Position numbers and translations under genes: made by a program. From Ruminococcaceae bacterium UBA6364 (GTDB taxonomy: Bacteria > Bacillota > Clostridia > Oscillospirales > Acutalibacteraceae): a DNA stretch of 5,448 nt. Numbering within the stretch: position 1 is the first letter of the stretch; every line of letters starts with the position of its first letter. The DNA lies in NCBI GenBank assembly GCA_002440045.1, contig DJRI01000054.1, forward strand, positions 26,789-32,236. Reading direction: 5' to 3'. The notes beneath the pieces were generated by a model that saw only the letters and a list, made by a program, of their open reading frames with translations, had not been told where the DNA came from and ran no database searches. Below, in pieces: positions 1 through 3,269 of the stretch.

Positions 1-8
1 AATTCATA

Positions 9-46
9 GCAAAAAGCAATCAATTACCCTTTACTCTGCTTTTTGC
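9..46. repeat. Inverted repeat with 9-bp arms, 3' flank of the deacetylase operon
   Basis: The arms GCAAAAAGC (9-17) and GCTTTTTGC (38-46) are perfect reverse complements separated by a 20-base loop. The repeat lies about 30 bases past the deacetylase stop codon, where a terminator for the minus-strand operon would be expected. However, the arms are A/T-rich, the loop is long, and no T-run follows on the minus strand. On the plus strand a run of seven T follows nine bases after the right arm, so it might equally serve a gene arriving from the left of the window. I call it an inverted repeat and only a weak terminator candidate. Confidence 0.4.
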
Positions 47-75
47 GGTCTGGACTTTTTTTACAGCCTCTTTTA

Positions 76-969
76 TTATTTAGATTTCATCTTTTTGAGG
101 TCACGGTAGTTTATAAGCTTAATTCCGCACGCAGCTATGTGGTCGAGCGTTTGCGGGTCCGAAAACAGTCTGTGCTCCCATGAGCGGCGCTGCCAGCTGC
201 CGGTTATCGCCCTTAATTCGTCTGTATCAAGCGCGGGGTGAATATAAGTTTCGGTAATGCCGTTCGGGAAGCGCCTGTACATTTCATAAATATACTCTTT
301 AAAGTTTTCATAGCTCTCTTTTTGCGGGCCGTTCCAATCGCCGGGTATAAGGTAGTCGGGCATTGCAACGCCCAAAGCTTCTGCCGCCGAAGTAATCTTT
401 TTGAAAAGCCCCTTTATAAGCTCTTTGTCAACCTTTATGCCGAGCATATCGTTTGAGAACATTTCCTCGGTGAATACCGACGGAAAACGGAACGGCAGGT
501 TGTACTCTGCGGCAAGCTTTATCGTAAGCTCCAAAAGCTCAAACTTGCCCGCTTCTATGCCGTAAAGCGTGCCCATGTGGTTGTCAATATGCGACGGCTC
601 GCCGCAGAACGCTTTAAAACGCTCTATCTGCGCGCGTATCTCGGCTTCAACCTCAGAAAGCTTGCAGCCCAACTCAAAATCTGTCGGCTCGTGATACATA
701 AAACCCTCTTCATCGCGCAATGAATCCGTATTATTTCTTGCAACGGGGCTCCATCTGTATGTGCCGTATTCGCTCGTAAAGGTAAGGTGCACACCGACGG
801 CGTATTCGGGGTGGTTTTTTGCCCAGACGGCGGCTTCTTTTCCCCACGCGCAAGGCGTCATAACGGTTGACGATGTAATGCCGCCCTTCTTGAACAAATC
901 ATATATTGCAAGGTTTTGCGACCTGCACATACCGAAATCGTCCGCATTGATAATTAAATACTTATCCAT
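76..969 (-). CDS. ChbG/YdjC (HpnK) family carbohydrate deacetylase
   Basis: This is a 297-residue protein of the YdjC/ChbG superfamily, metal-dependent deacetylases that remove N-acetyl groups from amino sugars; E. coli ChbG acts on diacetylchitobiose taken up by the cell. Seen in the sequence: the N-terminal strand motif NADDFG (residues 8-13, with the paired Asp), GVHLT (59-63, His61), SHIDNHMG (126-133, with His127, Asp129 and His131), and a late YIHPA (242-246, His244). These fit the family's Asp/His/His metal site and catalytic residues. There is no signal peptide or membrane segment, so it should act in the cytoplasm on imported or recycled sugars. At 297 residues it is longer than the roughly 250 of E. 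coli ChbG. The start is supported by AGGGAGG seven bases upstream. The gene lies 17 bases after the peptidoglycan-binding protein gene and is almost certainly co-transcribed with it. The exact substrate cannot be read from the sequence, so I give no gene symbol. Confidence 0.92.
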   Translation of the reverse strand: MDKYLIINADDFGMCRSQNLAIYDLFKKGGITSSTVMTPCAWGKEAAVWAKNHPEYAVGVHLTFTSEYGTYRWSPVARNNTDSLRDEEGFMYHEPTDFELGCKLSEVEAEIRAQIERFKAFCGEPSHIDNHMGTLYGIEAGKFELLELTIKLAAEYNLPFRFPSVFTEEMFSNDMLGIKVDKELIKGLFKKITSAAEALGVAMPDYLIPGDWNGPQKESYENFKEYIYEMYRRFPNGITETYIHPALDTDELRAITGSWQRRSWEHRLFSDPQTLDHIAACGIKLINYRDLKKMKSK

Positions 970-986
970 CTGTTTGCCTCCCTGAT

Positions 987-1946
987 TTATTTTCTTTTCT
1001 TCTTTTTAGCGTTCTTTTCGGCGTCCTCAAAAAGGTCTGCAAGAGAATTGAAATCTTTCTTTTCCCCGTCGGTGTTTTCGCCGTTCTGCTTTTCGCTTTC
1101 GTCAAGCGCGGCAAGCTCTGCTTTAAGCTTTTTCTTTTTAAGCGCAAACACCGCGATTATTGTTGAAAGAACAAGCACCCATGCCACAATAATTACAATA
1201 ACTATAATCATTATTTTTGTGCCTTTTTCTTCTTCGGTTTTAACTTCTTCTGTAGTTTCAACCGTTGCGGACGGCTCTAAAAACTGCCCTGTATTGCCCC
1301 TTAATTTGTGTTCGTAATATAAAAGCTCGGCTTTGTCAATAACCTCGTCGTCAACTATTCCGTCAACAACAAGTCCGCGTTCCTGCTGAAGCCGCCTTAC
1401 GCAGGCCAATGTGTCCTCATCAAGAACACCCGTTATGCCGTCGGCCCTTAAACCGTAGTTTGTATAAATAAAAATCCACTGAAGCCATCTTACGCCGTCG
1501 CCCTCGCTGCCCGCTTCAAGCGTTCCCGAAGGCTTTGCGTACGGCACGTTTTCTTCGCCCTCTTCGACCCTCAGCCCGTGAGTTGTGGACTCAAGCGTTG
1601 TGTTTTCAAAAAGCGTTGAAAGCGTTTCTTTTGTAACAAGCGGTTTTATTGTTTCAATGTTATATGTCGGCGCTTCGGTCGTGGTGCGTTTCGGAATACT
1701 TACTTTATCGCCGATGCCGCCTATCATATCGCCAAGCCCGCCCATTATGTCGCTGTTTTTAACAACTTCGCTTAAAATATCGTCAAACATTCCGCCGCCG
1801 TTCACCTTTGAAACGATGTTTCCGAGGGCATATGTATCATTGTTTGCCGTTACCTTCTGCTCTTTTTTCGCACCCGAAAAGCACATTGTAAGAACGAATG
1901 CGCCCGAGAGCAAAAACGCGGCAAATACGGTTATTTTCTTTTTCAT
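987..1946 (-). CDS. Single-pass membrane protein with external peptidoglycan-binding domain
   Basis: This 319-residue protein has, in order, a basic and hydrophobic N-terminus typical of a signal peptide (residues 1-25), a Gly-rich stretch (about 49-80, repeated GG and GGIG), and a Thr/Glu-rich linker (86-135). Next comes a PG_binding_1-type domain (about 140-208), recognisable by GSEGDGVRWLQ, ADGITG, an RRLQQ helix and the second turn VDGIVDDE. A second Thr/Glu linker (224-242), a strong transmembrane helix (about 245-269) and a highly charged tail (270-319) ending in KKKKRK follow. The expected topology is outside-in, with the sugar/peptide-binding domain outside and a 50-residue tail in the cytoplasm. 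No hydrolase or protease domain is present, so I infer an anchor, wall sensor or scaffold, not an enzyme. Cys22 follows LTM, a poor lipobox, so a lipoprotein is unlikely. The start has AAGGAG six bases upstream. It is the first gene of a two-gene operon with the deacetylase. Confidence 0.85.
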   Translation of the reverse strand: MKKKITVFAAFLLSGAFVLTMCFSGAKKEQKVTANNDTYALGNIVSKVNGGGMFDDILSEVVKNSDIMGGLGDMIGGIGDKVSIPKRTTTEAPTYNIETIKPLVTKETLSTLFENTTLESTTHGLRVEEGEENVPYAKPSGTLEAGSEGDGVRWLQWIFIYTNYGLRADGITGVLDEDTLACVRRLQQERGLVVDGIVDDEVIDKAELLYYEHKLRGNTGQFLEPSATVETTEEVKTEEEKGTKIMIIVIVIIVAWVLVLSTIIAVFALKKKKLKAELAALDESEKQNGENTDGEKKDFNSLADLFEDAEKNAKKKKRK

Positions 1947-1968
1947 TGTAGGCTCCTTAAATTTATGT

Positions 1969-2021
1969 GTTGCCCTGCAACCGAATTGATTATAGCAAAC
2001 TTCTTTATTGATTGCAACCGA
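1969..2021. repeat. Direct repeat TGCAACCGA bracketing the operon promoter, plus a small inverted repeat
   Basis: Nine bases, TGCAACCGA, occur at 1976-1984 and again at 2013-2021. One copy overlaps the -35 hexamer and the other overlaps the predicted transcription start, 37 bp apart. The downstream copy is also part of a small inverted repeat, GTTGC-CCT-GCAAC (1969-1981), in the leader. The position suits a repressor or activator site, but this is inference; no regulator gene is visible in the window. Confidence 0.4.
1989..2017 (-). promoter_or_regulatory. Sigma-A promoter of the peptidoglycan-binding protein/deacetylase operon
   Basis: On the minus strand TTGCAA (2012-2017) is followed by a 17-base spacer and a perfect TATAAT (1989-1994). 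The spacer ends in TGC, giving an extended -10 (TGn). Transcription should begin near 1982, leaving a leader of about 35 bases that ends in the AAGGAG ribosome site. Just upstream of the -35, a 14-bp perfect A/T palindrome (2023-2036) lies where an UP element would sit. The -35 matches the consensus at 4 of 6 positions. Confidence 0.75.
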
Positions 2022-2042
2022 TATAAAATATTTTATTTATTC

Positions 2043-2072
2043 AAAATCCTTCGCACCGAAAGGGTGCGAGGA
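2043..2072 (-). terminator. Distal hairpin of a tandem terminator pair for the acyltransferase gene
   Basis: TCCTTCGCACC and GGGTGCGAGGA (2047-2072) pair through six G/C-rich base pairs (CGCACC with GGTGCG) plus TCCT/AGGA, with one bulged base. On the minus strand the hairpin runs into TTTTGAATAAAT, so it works as a factor-independent terminator in the direction of the acyltransferase gene. It is a near copy of the hairpin 40 bp to its right and sits directly upstream of the next operon's promoter. Confidence 0.65.
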
Positions 2073-2081
2073 TATAAATTC

Positions 2082-2112
2082 AAAAATCCTCCGCACCGAA
2101 AGGAGCGAAGGA
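2082..2112 (-). terminator. Proximal terminator hairpin of the acyltransferase gene
   Basis: TCCTCCGCACC and GGAGCGAAGGA (2087-2112) form an 11-bp stem with two mismatches around a four-base loop. On the minus strand the stem is followed at once by TTTTTGAATTT. It begins 17 bases beyond the acyltransferase stop codon, the normal place for a factor-independent terminator. The sequence is related to the second hairpin at 2047-2072 with an exact 40-bp period. Confidence 0.75.
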
Positions 2113-2128
2113 CAAAAAGTTTTATTTT

Positions 2129-3043
2129 TTATTTAAGAATAATTTCGGGATTTTCAAAAATCTCTTCAAGCTTTGCTATAAACGGCTTTACTTCGCCGAA
2201 ATCGAGCGCGCGGTGGTCAAAGCACACGCATATGGGAAGCACGGTTGAAATTTTAATTTCGTCTTTTCCGTTTTCGTCGGTAACGACAATGGGCTTTTTC
2301 TGAAGCGCGCCGATACCTATAGCGCATATCTGCGGCGGAATTATCATCAAAAGACCGAGTTCGCCCGAAATACCCCTTGAAATAGAGCCGATGTTTGAAA
2401 CGGTTATTGTGCCCTGCTTTAAATCGCGGTATGTGATTCTTTCGCTTTCGGGAATTTTGTCATACTCTTTTTTCTCTTTGCCTTTAAGGGTTACGACCCT
2501 GTGGCGCGGATTTGTTTTTGAGCCGTATATTCTCTGAAAAGCCTTAATCGGGTGACCGTGCGTAAGATTATGCACCGTGTCGTGAATAGAAACCGAATAA
2601 AGCGCCTCGGCAAGATTTGTCTTTTGAAGCTTTTTATTGATTTCGTCCGTATACCTGCTTATGTTTTCAAGAGAGCGGTTGCCCATATCTTTCATTGTAA
2701 TGGTCATCATATTGCCGTCGGGCAAGGTCCACGGAACGGAAATATCAACATTGTCAAACTCCGTAATTTTTCCTCTTACGAGCTTTCTTTCAAAATGAAT
2801 ATGCGCGTTTATCTGCGGCGCCGCTTTTATTGCCTCGGCAATCGCCTTTAAAACGACCATATTGAGCGTGATGTGATATTTGCCGCCGAGTTTTTCTTTA
2901 AACTCCTCAAAGCACTCAAGAAAATGTGTAACGTCAGGCTCATAAAGATAGCTGACATGCGGAATGTTCTGCCAGCTTTCGCTTGTCATATTTGCGACGA
3001 TTTTTCTTTGAATTCCGAATCTCGTGACGTCTCGTATAGCCAT
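2129..3043 (-). CDS. Stand-alone acyltransferase with the 2-oxo acid dehydrogenase E2 catalytic-domain fold
   Basis: This 304-residue protein belongs to the CoA-dependent acyltransferase superfamily (E2 catalytic domain, chloramphenicol acetyltransferase fold). Signs of E2: an IPHVS segment near the N-terminus (27-31), the strand-turn GTITVSNIG (211-219), PPQICAIGIG (236-245) and the C-terminal catalytic block FDHRALDFGEV (275-285), with His277 and Asp281 at the catalytic positions. Normal E2 reads DHRxxDG; here Phe282 replaces the Gly. There is no lipoyl domain and no E1/E3-binding domain, and no E1, E3 or lipoylation gene lies nearby, so it need not belong to a dehydrogenase complex. About 55 residues (153-208), rich in His, Lys and Arg, separate the two halves of the fold and look like an insertion. 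The acyl donor and acceptor are unknown. I chose the start at 3043 because AAGGGGAG lies five bases upstream; an in-frame ATG at 3085 would add 14 residues that overlap this site. It is transcribed alone, with its own promoter and terminators. Confidence 0.85.
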   Translation of the reverse strand: MAIRDVTRFGIQRKIVANMTSESWQNIPHVSYLYEPDVTHFLECFEEFKEKLGGKYHITLNMVVLKAIAEAIKAAPQINAHIHFERKLVRGKITEFDNVDISVPWTLPDGNMMTITMKDMGNRSLENISRYTDEINKKLQKTNLAEALYSVSIHDTVHNLTHGHPIKAFQRIYGSKTNPRHRVVTLKGKEKKEYDKIPESERITYRDLKQGTITVSNIGSISRGISGELGLLMIIPPQICAIGIGALQKKPIVVTDENGKDEIKISTVLPICVCFDHRALDFGEVKPFIAKLEEIFENPEIILK

Positions 3044-3048
3044 AAAAA

Positions 3049-3056
3049 CTCCCCTT
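3049..3056 (-). promoter_or_regulatory. Ribosome binding site that fixes the acyltransferase start
   Basis: The minus strand reads AAGGGGAG, then five T, then ATG at 3043. This is a strong Shine-Dalgarno site at normal spacing. The farther in-frame ATG at 3085 has only A/T-rich sequence before it, so the shorter protein is the real one. Confidence 0.85.
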
Positions 3057-3083
3057 GTCTGTATTATTATGTTATAAATATGC

Positions 3084-3102
3084 ATTTCTTAAGATTTCTT
3101 AA
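3084..3102. repeat. Operator-like repeat at the acyltransferase transcription start
   Basis: TTAAGA-TT-TCTTAA (3089-3102) is an inverted repeat with 6-bp arms, and the same bases also give a tandem repeat of ATTTCTTAA (3084-3092 and 3094-3102, period 10). It covers the predicted +1 to about +18 of the acyltransferase transcript. Such a position is typical for a repressor site, but the region is A/T-rich and the function is inferred from position alone. Confidence 0.4.
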
Positions 3103-3107
3103 TAAAC

Positions 3108-3136
3108 ATTATATCAAACCGCCGCCTTATTGTCAA
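3108..3136 (-). promoter_or_regulatory. Fully consensus sigma-A promoter of the acyltransferase gene
   Basis: On the minus strand TTGACA (3131-3136), a 17-base spacer and TATAAT (3108-3113) are all exact consensus, and the spacer ends in TGA, adding the extended -10 (TGn). A-tracts lie directly upstream of the -35. The transcript should start near 3101, giving a leader of about 57 bases. A promoter this close to consensus suggests strong expression unless it is repressed. Confidence 0.88.
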
Positions 3137-3193
3137 TTCACTTTTTCTCATTTTATATACTTTTATTCAAAGCCGAAAAATCGTTTATAACCC

Positions 3194-3222
3194 TTTACAT
3201 TATTTATTATTTCGCATATAAT
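3194..3222 (+). promoter_or_regulatory. Sigma-A promoter of the ABC transporter gene
   Basis: TTTACA (3194-3199, one mismatch), a 17-base spacer and a perfect TATAAT (3217-3222) point to the ABC transporter gene. Transcription should start near 3229-3230, leaving a leader of about 40 A/T-rich bases. It fires away from the acyltransferase promoter; the two -35 boxes are 57 bp apart, so the promoters are back to back without overlapping. Confidence 0.8.
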
Positions 3223-3269
3223 TAATACAATAATATAAAGAAAGATGTTTTAAAAAACAGCGTGTATTT

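Noticed and set aside
1048..1317. Plus-strand open frame rich in Ser and Phe opposite the tail of the peptidoglycan-binding protein gene
   Set aside because: It is the antisense shadow of Lys/Glu-rich codons, with no ribosome site, and its composition is low-complexity.
1881..1946. Lipoprotein signal at Cys22 of the peptidoglycan-binding protein
   Set aside because: The residues before the Cys are LTM; a lipobox needs a small residue at -1, and Met there is a poor fit.
2047..2112. CRISPR array or mobile-element ends
   Set aside because: There are only two copies, each self-complementary and followed by T-runs in the gene's direction, with no transposase or cas gene; tandem terminators explain them better.
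1585..2303. Plus-strand open frames across the operon promoter, the terminators and the acyltransferase end
   Set aside because: They cross well-supported regulatory sites and well-supported genes on the other strand and resemble no known protein.
3041..3085. A longer acyltransferase beginning at the ATG at 3085
   Set aside because: The extra 14 residues overlap the strong AAGGGGAG site that precedes the ATG at 3043, and no ribosome site precedes 3085.
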